From an uncultured Corynebacterium sp. (GTDB lineage Bacteria > Actinomycetota > Actinomycetes > Mycobacteriales > Mycobacteriaceae): 64,000 bases of DNA. Under the pieces are notes generated by a model that was not told the DNA's origin, made no database searches, and worked only from the letters and a program-made list of their open reading frames with translations. The position numbers and the translations under genes are program-made. The stretch spans positions 4,000 to 67,999 of the forward strand of contig NZ_CAMIAN010000007.1 of the NCBI RefSeq assembly GCF_946221155.1, written 5' to 3'. This document shows positions 48,723 to 57,377 of this stretch, piece after piece (within the stretch, counting starts at the first letter, position 1; every line of letters begins with the position of its first letter).

Positions 48723-49951
48723 GAAAGAGCCTTATCGCGTTGCATGGCGGCGAAGGCGGTGACGAGGGCGATGAGAGTCAACAGCATCAACCACCCGATA
48801 AACACGCCCCAGCCGTGGGCGAAAAAGTAGCCGGAGACCCAGCCGATAAGGGAAGAGCCCAGGTAGTAGCTCAAGATGTACAAGCTGGAAGCTTCGGCGC
48901 GATCCTGTTGAGCGACCTCGCCGACCCACGCGCTGGCAATCGAATGGGCGGGGAAGAAAGTAGCGGTGAAGATCAGCACTGCCAGCAATGTGGTGGGGAC
49001 GGTCGGAATGAAGGCCAGCAAGAGACCGGCAAGAGCCAAGGCGATGCAGGCGACCACGACCTTCGCCTGACCAAAGCTGTTCACCAACTTGCCTGTGCGT
49101 GTGGAGGTCCATGTGCCAGACAGGTAGATGACGAAAACCAGTGCGGCCAGGGATTCTGGCAGGCCGAAGGTGTTGATCAGCCGGAAGGTCATGTAGTTGT
49201 ACATGGAGACGAAGCTTCCCATCAGAAGGAAAGGCAACAGGAAGAGCTTCAGCAGGATCGGGTCGCGGAGGTGGTTGGCGAAAGCCTGCACCTCGTGGGA
49301 CAGGGTGATCTTCTTTGGGGTGAAGAAGCGTTGCTTCGGCAACACCCAGGTAGTCACAAGCGCCATCGAAAACGCGAAAAGAGCGCTGAGCAGGGTGGCT
49401 ATCCGCCAGTCCGTGAACTCCAGGGCGATGCCAGGGATCAGTCTGCCGATCAGGCCGCCCAGCGAGTTGCCCGCAATATAGAACCCCATGATGCGAGGCA
49501 GGTAGCTGCGGTCGATCTCCTCGGAGAGGAAAGCCATGGTCACGGCCGGGACACCCGCCACGGCGAAGCCCTGCAGAAGGCGCAGTGCAATGATCGATTG
49601 GATTGAGGGTAAGGCGACCAAAGCGATGGAAAGGAGAGTGGCCACCAGGACGGAAGCCTGGATTACGCGGCGCCGGCCGAAGCGCTCCGAAATGACGCTG
49701 AGTGGAATGACCATGAAAGCCAGGCCGCCCGTGGTGGCGGAGACGGTCAGCGCGGCCAGTGAGGGCGAAATGCCGAAGTCCTCCGACAATGCCGGGAGGA
49801 CAGCCTGGGTGGCGTACAGAGCGTTGTATGAAGCTAGGCCCGAACACAAGGAGGCGATGAGGGCCATCTTGTAGCCCTTATCCTCTGGGGTGAGGGGGCG
49901 GATGTCCTTTGCGTCTGCGGTGTTCGCGGCATCTGCGAGGGTGTCCGTCAC
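48719..49951 (-). CDS. MFS transporter
   Basis: The 410-aa protein has about twelve membrane segments and the MFS loop motif ERFGRRR after the second helix. Its layout resembles YnfM/AraJ-like exporters; the substrate is unknown. GTG 49951 is preferred because GGAAGGAG lies 8 nt upstream; longer frames start in unlikely codons. It is divergent from a LysR-type regulator 174 bp away, a common arrangement for a regulated exporter. Confidence 0.88.
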   Translation of the reverse strand: MTDTLADAANTADAKDIRPLTPEDKGYKMALIASLCSGLASYNALYATQAVLPALSEDFGISPSLAALTVSATTGGLAFMVIPLSVISERFGRRRVIQASVLVATLLSIALVALPSIQSIIALRLLQGFAVAGVPAVTMAFLSEEIDRSYLPRIMGFYIAGNSLGGLIGRLIPGIALEFTDWRIATLLSALFAFSMALVTTWVLPKQRFFTPKKITLSHEVQAFANHLRDPILLKLFLLPFLLMGSFVSMYNYMTFRLINTFGLPESLAALVFVIYLSGTWTSTRTGKLVNSFGQAKVVVACIALALAGLLLAFIPTVPTTLLAVLIFTATFFPAHSIASAWVGEVAQQDRAEASSLYILSYYLGSSLIGWVSGYFFAHGWGVFIGWLMLLTLIALVTAFAAMQRDKALS

Positions 49952-50097
49952 CGAGCAAACTCCTTCCTGTGTGTCCGGGTGGCTCTCTAGGGATCCAAGC
50001 TCACAATTGATGTTTCTAGTGTGACGCAACCAGTATCAATTCACTAAATGCAATAAATAGCTCTAGCTGTCCCGGGAAGTGCATATGCTGAGGTGTG

Positions 50098-50108
50098 GGC
50101 GTCAACAA
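50098..50108 (+). repeat. Copy of dispersed word GGCGTCA-N2-AA
   Basis: GGCGTCAACAA is followed by CAAGAAAGG in the leader of the LysR gene, 18 bp before its start codon and next to its ribosome binding site. Confidence 0.8.
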
Positions 50109-50125
50109 CAAGAAAGGCACACAGC

Positions 50126-51034
50126 GTGAAGGACCTAACGTGGTTCCTGGACCTAGCCGAAACGCAAAACATGGTGGATACATCTCTGCACCTGGGGATC
50201 AGCCAGTCTGCTCTCTCCCGGCGGCTATCGGCGCTGGAAAGAGAGCTTGGCACGGAGCTGTTCGACCGCAACGGCAGACACCTCGCGCTCAACGAATGCG
50301 GAGCCGCGCTCGCCACGAACGCCCGCGAGGCTAACGAGGCATGGCAGCGGGGAGTCGACGAAGTACACCGGCTGATGGACCCGGAGCGGGGTACCGTGCG
50401 CGTGGACTTCATGCACTCGCTGGGAACGTGGATGGTGCCGCAGCTGTTGCGGGAGTTTAGGAACGCGCACCCGCAGGTGAGATTCGAGTTGGTGCAGGGC
50501 GCCGCACGTCCACTGACGGATCGCGTGATCGCGGGGGAATCCGACGTGGCGATGGTCGGGCCGAAACCTCATGCGCTGGTGGAAGCCGGCGAAGTGCGTT
50601 GGCAGCAGCTGGCCACCCAGAGGCTGGCGATGGCGGTGCCAACGAACCACCGTTGGGCAGGACGCACAAGCATCAGCATCGCAGAGGCCAAAGACGAACC
50701 CATTGTGGCGATGCTGCCGGGATACGGAACGCGGATGCTGCTGGACGATCTGGCGGCCGCGGCGGGTTTCCGGCCGCGCCTGGTGTTTGAGTCGATGGAG
50801 CTTACTACGATGGCGGGGCTGGTAAGCGCCGGTCTGGGCGTGGCGCTGCTGCCGATGGGGGATCCGAACCTGGTGGTCGCAGGCATAAGAATGCTCCCCC
50901 TCGAGGAAGACCGCGAGAGGGAGCTGGGGATGGTCTGGAGCGCGCGGGCCCGGTCGGCTCCCGCCGCCGAGGCATTCCGTGCGTTCGTCGTGGACCAGGC
51001 GGTCCGGCGCGACGGCCGGCTGCGCTTTGGCTAG
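50126..51034 (+). CDS. LysR-type transcriptional regulator
   Basis: The 302-aa protein has an N-terminal winged helix-turn-helix (about 5-62: LGISQSALSRRLSALERELGTELFDR) and a periplasmic-binding-protein-like effector domain from about 85. It is divergent to the MFS gene and probably controls it and itself; the inducer is unknown. GTG 50126 has AAAGG about 10 nt upstream and gives the standard family start; GTG 50093 in frame is less likely. A TATGCT -10-like hexamer lies at 50084. Confidence 0.88.
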   Translation: MKDLTWFLDLAETQNMVDTSLHLGISQSALSRRLSALERELGTELFDRNGRHLALNECGAALATNAREANEAWQRGVDEVHRLMDPERGTVRVDFMHSLGTWMVPQLLREFRNAHPQVRFELVQGAARPLTDRVIAGESDVAMVGPKPHALVEAGEVRWQQLATQRLAMAVPTNHRWAGRTSISIAEAKDEPIVAMLPGYGTRMLLDDLAAAAGFRPRLVFESMELTTMAGLVSAGLGVALLPMGDPNLVVAGIRMLPLEEDRERELGMVWSARARSAPAAEAFRAFVVDQAVRRDGRLRFG

Positions 51035-51060
51035 CGCTAGACCTTAGGCGCTAGGCCTTA
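51033..51060. repeat. Imperfect 14-bp tandem repeat between lysR and phoX
   Basis: AGCGCTAGACCTTA (51033-51046) is followed by GGCGCTAGGCCTTA (51047-51060), with two differences. The pair fills almost the whole gap between two convergent stop codons. Confidence 0.8.
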
Positions 51061-53160
51061 AGCGCCGATGGTGCCGAAGTCTTCCTTCCAGGCAACCACG
51101 GTGGCCGGTCGGGCGATGGAATCGCCACCATCCGGCCAGTGGGAAGTAGAGGTCTTAACGGTGGCCTCTTCGTCCTCACCCGGGTGCTGCACGTTAACGA
51201 TCACGCGCTTGTCGAAGACCAGCGGGCCACAGGTCTCGGCACCAGCCGGGACGGTCAGGAACTGCTTGGTCAGGCCGCGGCTCTCGCCCTCCAAGGCGAC
51301 GGCGAACAGGCCGTCGTTGGACTCCAGCGCGTTGCCGTCGGTGGAGACCCACAGGTTGCCGAAGGAGTCGAAGGTGACGTTGTCCGGGCAGGAGATCGGG
51401 GAGACCTTGGACTTGTCGAAGCCGCCGAAGTAGGTTTCGGCCTCGTCCGGGTCGCCACACACCAGCAGCAGGTTCCACTTGAGTTCTTCGCCGGTGAAGT
51501 CATCCTCAATCTCGATGACCATACCGTTCTTGTTCTCCTTGACCGGGGCGTACTCCTTGACCTCTTCGTAGTCCTTGCCCTCTTCCTGCACGCCACGGTA
51601 CTTGTTGTTGGTTAGTGCAGCGTAGATCTTGCCGGTGGTCGGGTGCGGCTCAACATCCTCCGGGCGGTCCATCTTGGTAGCGCCGACCTTGTCGCCAGCC
51701 TCACGGGTGAAGACGATGACCTCTTCGGCGGACATGCCGTCGACGTGGGACTCTGCGGAACCGTCCTCCTTGACGGTAACCAGCTTGATCCACTTGCCGG
51801 TGCCGTCGAACTCTTCGCCCTTCGGCGGGTTCTCCGAATCGAAGTCCTTGTTGCTGCCCTCAAAGGTGGCAACGTACAGGGTGCCCTCGTCCAGGATCTT
51901 CATGTTCTCCTCGCGGTCCTTATCGGAGTTGCCGCTGCGGACCTTACGGGAGGAGACGAACTTGTAGATGTACTCGAAGCGGGAATCGTCGCCAGAGTAT
52001 GCAACTACAGTGCCGTCGTTGGTGACGTGGATGTTGGAGCCCTCGTGCTTGAAGCGGCCCAGGGCGGTGTGCTTAACCGGGGTGGACTTCGGATCCCACG
52101 GGTTGATCTCAACCACGTAGTTGAAGCGGTGCGGCTCGTTCGGCTCCTTGGTTACATCGAAGCGGTCGTAGTGCTTCTCCCACTGACGAGCGGTCTTTGC
52201 ATCCTCGATGCCGTAGCGGCTCAGGCGCTCGCGCACCTTCTCGTCCTTAACGTTCTCGCCGCCGGCAAAGTACTGGTCAACATTCTCTTCACCGGAGAGG
52301 ATGGTGCCCCATGGGGTCACGCCACCGGAGCAGTTGTTGAAGGTGCCCTTGACGATCTTGCCTTCCTTGTCGTCAGAGGTCTTTACCAGGTCGTGGCCAA
52401 CGATCGGGCCGCGCAGCTCGAACTCGGTGGTGCCGGTTAGGCGTCGGTTGTACTTGCCCATGACGGGCTTCAGCTTGCCGTCCTTATCGTTGCCCTCAAC
52501 CTCGACGATGGACAGGCCGTGGTTGGCCAGCTCGATGTCCACGTGCTCCTTAGAAGGGTTGTCGATGTCGTAGTCCGGGAACATCTGCTGCGGGGTGGTG
52601 TACTCGTGGTTGGAAACCAGCAGGAAGTGGTTGTCCTGGCCCTCGATCGGCAGCAGGGCAGCGAAGTCGCAGTTGAAGCCGTACTGTTTGGCGGCCTGCT
52701 CGGCGGTCTGGTTGTCTACGTCGAACTCCTCGGCGCCCTCAACCACCGGGTCGCCCCAGCGGATTACAACCTCGGACTTGTAACCGGCCGGAACGACCAC
52801 CTCGTCCTTGGTGTTCGGCTCGACCATTTCGAACTTCAGGCCGTCCGGCGCGTCAGCGCTGTTACCGGAACCGCCCTTGTTCTCGCCGTTGCCGCCCTTG
52901 GCTCCGTTGCCTTCGCCGTTATCGTCACCACAAGCTGCCAGGAAGGAAGCGCCACCTACGGTGACCACAGCGGCACCACCGGCGCGCAGCGCGGTGCGGC
53001 GCGAAAAGGTGCCCTGGATCAGGTCCATGAAGTAGTTGTTGTCGGACTTGTTGTTCACCGGCTTGGAGCAAGCGTCACCGCACTTGTACACGCAGGTGCG
53101 GTGTGAACGGCTGGACGTGAAGTCCATCTTCTTCAGCAGGTTGCGCCCCTTAAGGCCCAT
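51058..53160 (-). CDS. phoX: PhoX-family alkaline phosphatase (DUF839)
   Basis: The 700-aa protein is a large secreted phosphatase. A long N-terminal segment with CVYKCGDACSKP precedes a Tat-type signal SRRTALRAGG (RR at about 54-55), followed by a hydrophobic stretch and a lipobox-like LAACGDD, then an acidic Gly/Asn linker. The catalytic beta-propeller has motifs such as SNHEYT, CSGGVTPWGTILSGEEN and DRPEDVEPHPTTGKIYAAL, typical of PhoX. Calcium/iron dependence is known for the family. The protein is Tat-exported and possibly lipid-anchored. Five 10-bp repeats lie 14 bp upstream of ATG 53160. Confidence 0.9.
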   Translation of the reverse strand: MGLKGRNLLKKMDFTSSRSHRTCVYKCGDACSKPVNNKSDNNYFMDLIQGTFSRRTALRAGGAAVVTVGGASFLAACGDDNGEGNGAKGGNGENKGGSGNSADAPDGLKFEMVEPNTKDEVVVPAGYKSEVVIRWGDPVVEGAEEFDVDNQTAEQAAKQYGFNCDFAALLPIEGQDNHFLLVSNHEYTTPQQMFPDYDIDNPSKEHVDIELANHGLSIVEVEGNDKDGKLKPVMGKYNRRLTGTTEFELRGPIVGHDLVKTSDDKEGKIVKGTFNNCSGGVTPWGTILSGEENVDQYFAGGENVKDEKVRERLSRYGIEDAKTARQWEKHYDRFDVTKEPNEPHRFNYVVEINPWDPKSTPVKHTALGRFKHEGSNIHVTNDGTVVAYSGDDSRFEYIYKFVSSRKVRSGNSDKDREENMKILDEGTLYVATFEGSNKDFDSENPPKGEEFDGTGKWIKLVTVKEDGSAESHVDGMSAEEVIVFTREAGDKVGATKMDRPEDVEPHPTTGKIYAALTNNKYRGVQEEGKDYEEVKEYAPVKENKNGMVIEIEDDFTGEELKWNLLLVCGDPDEAETYFGGFDKSKVSPISCPDNVTFDSFGNLWVSTDGNALESNDGLFAVALEGESRGLTKQFLTVPAGAETCGPLVFDKRVIVNVQHPGEDEEATVKTSTSHWPDGGDSIARPATVVAWKEDFGTIGA

Positions 53161-53173
53161 GGAGATCTCTCCT

Positions 53174-53223
53174 CAGTGTTCGTCAGTTCTAGTCAGTGCT
53201 AGACAGCTCTAGACAGTGTTCGT
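53174..53223. repeat. Five 10-bp tandem repeats upstream of phoX
   Basis: CAGTGTTCGT, CAGTTCTAGT, CAGTGCTAGA, CAGCTCTAGA and CAGTGTTCGT follow in exact 10-bp register; the first and last are identical. The array begins 14 nt upstream of the phoX start, on the leader side. Confidence 0.9.
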
Positions 53224-53322
53224 CAGCAGCATTGTGCAGATTGCTCACAAAACTTTAAGCACCACGAACAAACCTGACGTAGCGCGAAGGTGTACGTCAG
53301 GTTAAATAAACTGAAAGGTGCT

Positions 53323-53808
53323 TCACTTGCCGAACATGCGGCCCATGCGCTTCATGCGCGACAGCCTGCGCAGCCGTCCGAGGCGGAACATTCCGCGCCA
53401 GCCGAACAGCAACAGGCCGCTCATGACGGTAGCCACGATGATGAAGGACCAGTGCGGCACTTCACCGTGGCGCACGCCCCAGATCCCCAGGCCGACAACA
53501 ACGTTGACGACCCACACCAGCGCACCGGTGGAGAACTCAAATCCGCCGAAGCCGGTCCCGTTGGCGCCGCCTGGCCGAACCACGCCGATCCACAGCAGTG
53601 CCCAGGCAATCACCACACCGATCAGGAATGGCCAGGAGGTATCCAGCCAGCCGCCGAAGCTCAGCGGCATCTCCGGAGTGTTGTGTGCAATGCGCGCCAG
53701 CAGCGCAAACAGCAGAATGGCGATCACGTCGAAAAACAGCGCGACCCCCGGCGGTCGCTGGGCGGCGCCGGGGGTATCTCCCGTGGAGGTGCTATCGAGG
53801 TTGCTCAT
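53323..53808 (-). CDS. DUF3054 family membrane protein
   Basis: The 161-aa protein has four membrane segments (about 23-42, 58-76, 88-112, 118-137) followed by a strongly basic tail (RLGRLRRLSRMKRMGR). The arrangement and FDVIAILLFALLARIAH start match DUF3054 proteins. Function unknown. It lies between phoX and a UPF0104 gene, which ends 31 bp upstream. Confidence 0.8.
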   Translation of the reverse strand: MSNLDSTSTGDTPGAAQRPPGVALFFDVIAILLFALLARIAHNTPEMPLSFGGWLDTSWPFLIGVVIAWALLWIGVVRPGGANGTGFGGFEFSTGALVWVVNVVVGLGIWGVRHGEVPHWSFIIVATVMSGLLLFGWRGMFRLGRLRRLSRMKRMGRMFGK

Positions 53809-53838
53809 GGCCCTAATCTTACTGTGCCCGACCGAGCC

Positions 53839-54909
53839 TTACCGTGCCCTGCCGACGGGTTCTTCCTGCTTTTCTTCTTGACGCCCCGTCTCCGCCGCAG
53901 CATCCTCAGCATTGCCTCTGGGGTTGACCATCTTGGTGGCGAAAAAGACGATCCATCCGACCAATGTCAGCCCCACGAAGCTGAGCATGCGGAAGACGAT
54001 GACGGCTCCGAATGCCTGGACGGAGGTCAGGGTGCCGAATCCGACCAGGGCGCTGGTAAGTGCCACATCCACCGGACCAAGCCCGCCGGGGGTGACCTGT
54101 GCCTGGCCCACCAGCTTGGCAGTGAGGAAGGCCAGCACCACGCCCGCAATGGGCGGGGTGGCGCCAACGGCGTAGATGCAGGCCAGCAGGCAGAGGATCT
54201 CGAAAACCCAGTTACCCAGGCTGGCGGCGATCGCGACGGCCAGTTTGGTCAGTGGCAGTTCTACGGCCGACAGTTGGCGGGAGAACCCGCGGACGTTGTC
54301 GGTGAACCGGTCGACGGGCTTGCCACGGCGGGCGTTGAAAGTCCGCAGTCGGTTGACTAGCCAGCGCTCCACCTTGTCCCGGTTCTTTGCCACCCAGTTG
54401 GTGAGGATCGCTAGTGCAACAAGGGCGATGAGGGACATCGCCAATGTCAGCGGTTTAACTGTCAGCCCCAGGAAGAACACAGCACCGATGGCCAGGATCG
54501 CCATGCCGCCGCCAGCTAGCGCCCCCGAAAGCAGCATGTACCAGCTGGCAATTACGGCAGTGGCGCCCCACTTGAGTTGCTCGCGGAAGATCATGGCCGC
54601 CGACAACGCGGGTCCGCCGGGGAAAGTTGAGGACCAGGCATTAGCCGCCAGCCCCAGCGAGTTGGCGCTGCTGCGCTTCACTTTCACCCCGGCGCTGCGC
54701 AGCAGTACGACCATCACCTCGGCCTGCGCGACCATGGAGGCTGCGAGCGCCAGGATGGCCAGGGCGATCCAGCGCTTGTCGGCATGTTCTAGTTCTTGCC
54801 AACCGTCGCTGATGAAGTGCAGGTGCTCCCGTGCGAGGAAGGCGATAATCCCGATCAGCGCCAGGCTGAGCAGGGCTCTGACTTCCGCGCGCCGCCACAA
54901 ATCACGCAT
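53839..54909 (-). CDS. UPF0104/LPG-synthase-type integral membrane protein
   Basis: The 356-aa polytopic protein (about eight membrane segments) has the family signatures SSTFPGGPALS and QVTPGGLGPVDVALTSALVGFG of the lysylphosphatidylglycerol synthetase transmembrane domain superfamily. Such domains without a catalytic part are proposed to flip or move lipids. It overlaps the MmpL gene by 1 nt, so the two are translationally coupled. The variable C-terminal tail (GRQEEKQEE) contains a GGCGTCA word. Confidence 0.82.
   Translation of the reverse strand: MRDLWRRAEVRALLSLALIGIIAFLAREHLHFISDGWQELEHADKRWIALAILALAASMVAQAEVMVVLLRSAGVKVKRSSANSLGLAANAWSSTFPGGPALSAAMIFREQLKWGATAVIASWYMLLSGALAGGGMAILAIGAVFFLGLTVKPLTLAMSLIALVALAILTNWVAKNRDKVERWLVNRLRTFNARRGKPVDRFTDNVRGFSRQLSAVELPLTKLAVAIAASLGNWVFEILCLLACIYAVGATPPIAGVVLAFLTAKLVGQAQVTPGGLGPVDVALTSALVGFGTLTSVQAFGAVIVFRMLSFVGLTLVGWIVFFATKMVNPRGNAEDAAAETGRQEEKQEEPVGRAR
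53875..53885 (-). repeat. Copy of dispersed word GGCGTCA-N2-AA
   Basis: Minus-strand GGCGTCAAGAA continues GAAAAGCAGG in the C-terminal tail of the UPF0104 gene, read in the frame that gives GRQEEK. Confidence 0.8.
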
Positions 54910-57290
54910 TAGCGCTCGCCTCCGCCCCCGCCGTCGGCCTGGGTGTCGGCCCGAGTGACGTCATTGTCACGGGCATTGCGGCGGGCATCTCCGCGGCCTT
55001 CTTCGACACGCCGCATAAGCTCCGCGAAAGGCAAGTTCCGCTGACGCGCGGGAGTTTCACCGGAGTGCTGGGCGGGCACGGGGGCGATGGCGTCCACACC
55101 CGAAAGCTCCGCAACCGTCACCCGCGACGAACGGGCGGCAGGCGTAGCTTCGCGCGGCGAGGCTTCCAGCTGCTCGTTGTGCCCGACCTTTTCCGATAGC
55201 CGCTTGACCCACTTCGGGGCCCACCAGTTGTCGGAACCCAGTAGGTGCATGACGGACGGGACGAGGAGCATACGGATGATCGTGGCGTCGAGGAGCAGCG
55301 CGATGACCATGCCGAATGCGATGTACTTCATCATCACAATCGAGGAGAACCCGAAGGCGCCACAGACCACAATCATGATCAGCGCGGCAGCGGTGATGAT
55401 TCCGCCGGTGGTGGCCGTGCCGAAGCGGATCGCCTGATCCGTGGACGCGCCACGGGCGCGAGCCTCCACCATGCGGGAGACCAAGAAAACCTCATAGTCG
55501 GTCGAGAGGCCGAAGACGATGGCGATGATCAGCACCAGCACCGGCGAAGTCAACGGACCTGCGGTGAAGTTAAACATGTCCGCGCCGTGTCCGTTGACGA
55601 AGATCAACGTCAACAGGCCGAGGGTCGCGCCGGTGCCCAGGATGTTCATGATCACGGCCTTGGCAGGAATGATCAGCGAGCCGAAGATCATTGCCATCAG
55701 CACGAAGCTGACCAGCACGATATACAGCAGCATCCACGGCAGTTTTTCGAACAGCGCGTCGATGGATTCGACCTCCAGGGCCGGGGTGCCGGCGACGTAC
55801 ACGTTAGCGCCGTCGACATTGATGTCCTCCAGGGCATCGACGATGCGGTCGTTATCCTTGCGGTCTGCAATGCCGGTGGACAGCACAGTCACGTCGTCCT
55901 TCGTGGGGCGCGAGACTTGGAACGGGGCCGTCAGGCCCGGAACCGCGTTGGCCTCCTTGTACACTGCGGCCACAGTCTTGGAATCGCCCTCGACGACCAG
56001 CTTGATCGGGTCAGTGCGGAACTGGGGGAACTTCTCTGTGAATTCCTCCTGGTTAACGCGCGTCTGGTTCGACGGCGGCAGATAGGTTTCGTTCATGCCG
56101 CCCAGCTTGATGCCCGCAATCGGCACCGCCATAAGCAGCATGCCGCCGACGATCACGACCGTGAAGAGCCGCGCGTGACGCATGGCGAAGGCCGGGATGC
56201 GGCCCCAGATACCTTCGACCTGCTCGGAGCGGCGGCGGGTCCGCTTCTTCTTAAACGACAACTTGTCGATGTTCGGGCCCAGCATCGCGAAGATGCTCGG
56301 CAGCACGGCCACGGACAACAGCGCGGCCAGGCCCACAGCGGAGATCGCGCCGAAGGCGACGGACTTCAGGAAGGCTTGCGGGAAGATGAACAACCCGGAT
56401 AGCGCCACGGCCACCATCGCCGCGGAGAAAACCACGGTCTTACCTGCAGTGGCAGTGGTGTTGCGCACGGCCGTGCGAGTGTCATGCCCCTCCGCCATTT
56501 CCTCGCGGAAACGGGAGACCATGAACAAGCCGTAGTCGATAGCCAAGCCCAGGCCCAGAAGCGTGACCACGGACTGAGCGAACACGTTGATCTGCGTGAA
56601 GCTGGCGAGGATCGCCAGCACACCCATGGAGCCCAAGATCGATAGGCCACCCACCAGCAGTGGCATAAACGCGGCGATCAGCCCGCCGAAAACGATCAGC
56701 AGCAGCAGGCCCACGGCGGGCAGTGCGTAGATCTCGGCACGGTGGATGTCACCGGCCATGCCCTCATCCAAGGAGTCCGAAACCGCCGTGGCGCCGGCGA
56801 TCTTCACATCCACGCCCGGGGCGCTGATAGCACGCAGATCATCCTCGATCTTGCGGAAGTTGATCAGCACATCGTCTTCGATGCCCTTCAGCCCAATGGC
56901 GGCGAAGGCCGCAGTGCCGTCCGGGTTGGCCATGGCCGCCGGCCCGCGGTTGAAATAGCTAGTCACGCCCCCGATCTCGTCGGGGTGATCTTTGCGCAGC
57001 TGCTCGATCTGTTGGGTGATGGCCTGCTTGACCTCGTCCGAGGTTGCAGATCCCGGCTGTTCGCCGGTGACCATCAGAATGACATCCCCGTTGGCGTCAC
57101 GACCAAAAACCTCTTGCTCGATCTGCGCAGCCTTCGTGGACTGCGAGTTCGGGTCGTCCCACCCCTCCTGGCTCATCCGGTCGGCCAGTTTCAGCCCGGC
57201 GACGACATACAGCACCAGGATCGCCGCGATGATCACCAGAGGGATCAGCCGGCGGAACCGGTAGGCGACATCGCCCCAAGAGCTAAACAA
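54909..57290 (-). CDS. MmpL-family RND transporter, probable trehalose monomycolate exporter
   Basis: The 793-aa protein has two halves each with one plus five membrane helices and extracytoplasmic loops. Proton-relay features GLGLAIDYGLFMVSRFREE and FGLSTDYEVFLVSRMVE show the paired Asp-Tyr of MmpL proteins. Its place near pks13 and trmB/pck matches CmpL1 of C. glutamicum, the MmpL3-type exporter of trehalose monomycolate; this is inferred from synteny and length. The C-terminal 100 residues are charged and cytoplasmic. The start is TTG 57290 with AAAGGA 9 nt upstream. Confidence 0.88.
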   Translation of the reverse strand: MFSSWGDVAYRFRRLIPLVIIAAILVLYVVAGLKLADRMSQEGWDDPNSQSTKAAQIEQEVFGRDANGDVILMVTGEQPGSATSDEVKQAITQQIEQLRKDHPDEIGGVTSYFNRGPAAMANPDGTAAFAAIGLKGIEDDVLINFRKIEDDLRAISAPGVDVKIAGATAVSDSLDEGMAGDIHRAEIYALPAVGLLLLIVFGGLIAAFMPLLVGGLSILGSMGVLAILASFTQINVFAQSVVTLLGLGLAIDYGLFMVSRFREEMAEGHDTRTAVRNTTATAGKTVVFSAAMVAVALSGLFIFPQAFLKSVAFGAISAVGLAALLSVAVLPSIFAMLGPNIDKLSFKKKRTRRRSEQVEGIWGRIPAFAMRHARLFTVVIVGGMLLMAVPIAGIKLGGMNETYLPPSNQTRVNQEEFTEKFPQFRTDPIKLVVEGDSKTVAAVYKEANAVPGLTAPFQVSRPTKDDVTVLSTGIADRKDNDRIVDALEDINVDGANVYVAGTPALEVESIDALFEKLPWMLLYIVLVSFVLMAMIFGSLIIPAKAVIMNILGTGATLGLLTLIFVNGHGADMFNFTAGPLTSPVLVLIIAIVFGLSTDYEVFLVSRMVEARARGASTDQAIRFGTATTGGIITAAALIMIVVCGAFGFSSIVMMKYIAFGMVIALLLDATIIRMLLVPSVMHLLGSDNWWAPKWVKRLSEKVGHNEQLEASPREATPAARSSRVTVAELSGVDAIAPVPAQHSGETPARQRNLPFAELMRRVEEGRGDARRNARDNDVTRADTQADGGGGGER

Positions 57291-57377
57291 CGTGAGTGGT
57301 CCTTTCTATTACGCCAGAATTCCCTCTAGTCTACGAACCCGACCAGGGCGAACAGCAAATTTTCCGGGGTGTGTTAG

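Noticed and set aside
53043..53120. Cysteine-rich segment before the PhoX Tat signal as a novel domain
   Set aside because: I recall the same CxxxCxxxC segment and NNYF start in other actinobacterial PhoX proteins, so it is a family feature.
54957..54966. TGACGTCATT resembling a CRE-type palindrome
   Set aside because: It is a single copy inside the MmpL coding region and lacks the GGCGTCA pattern.
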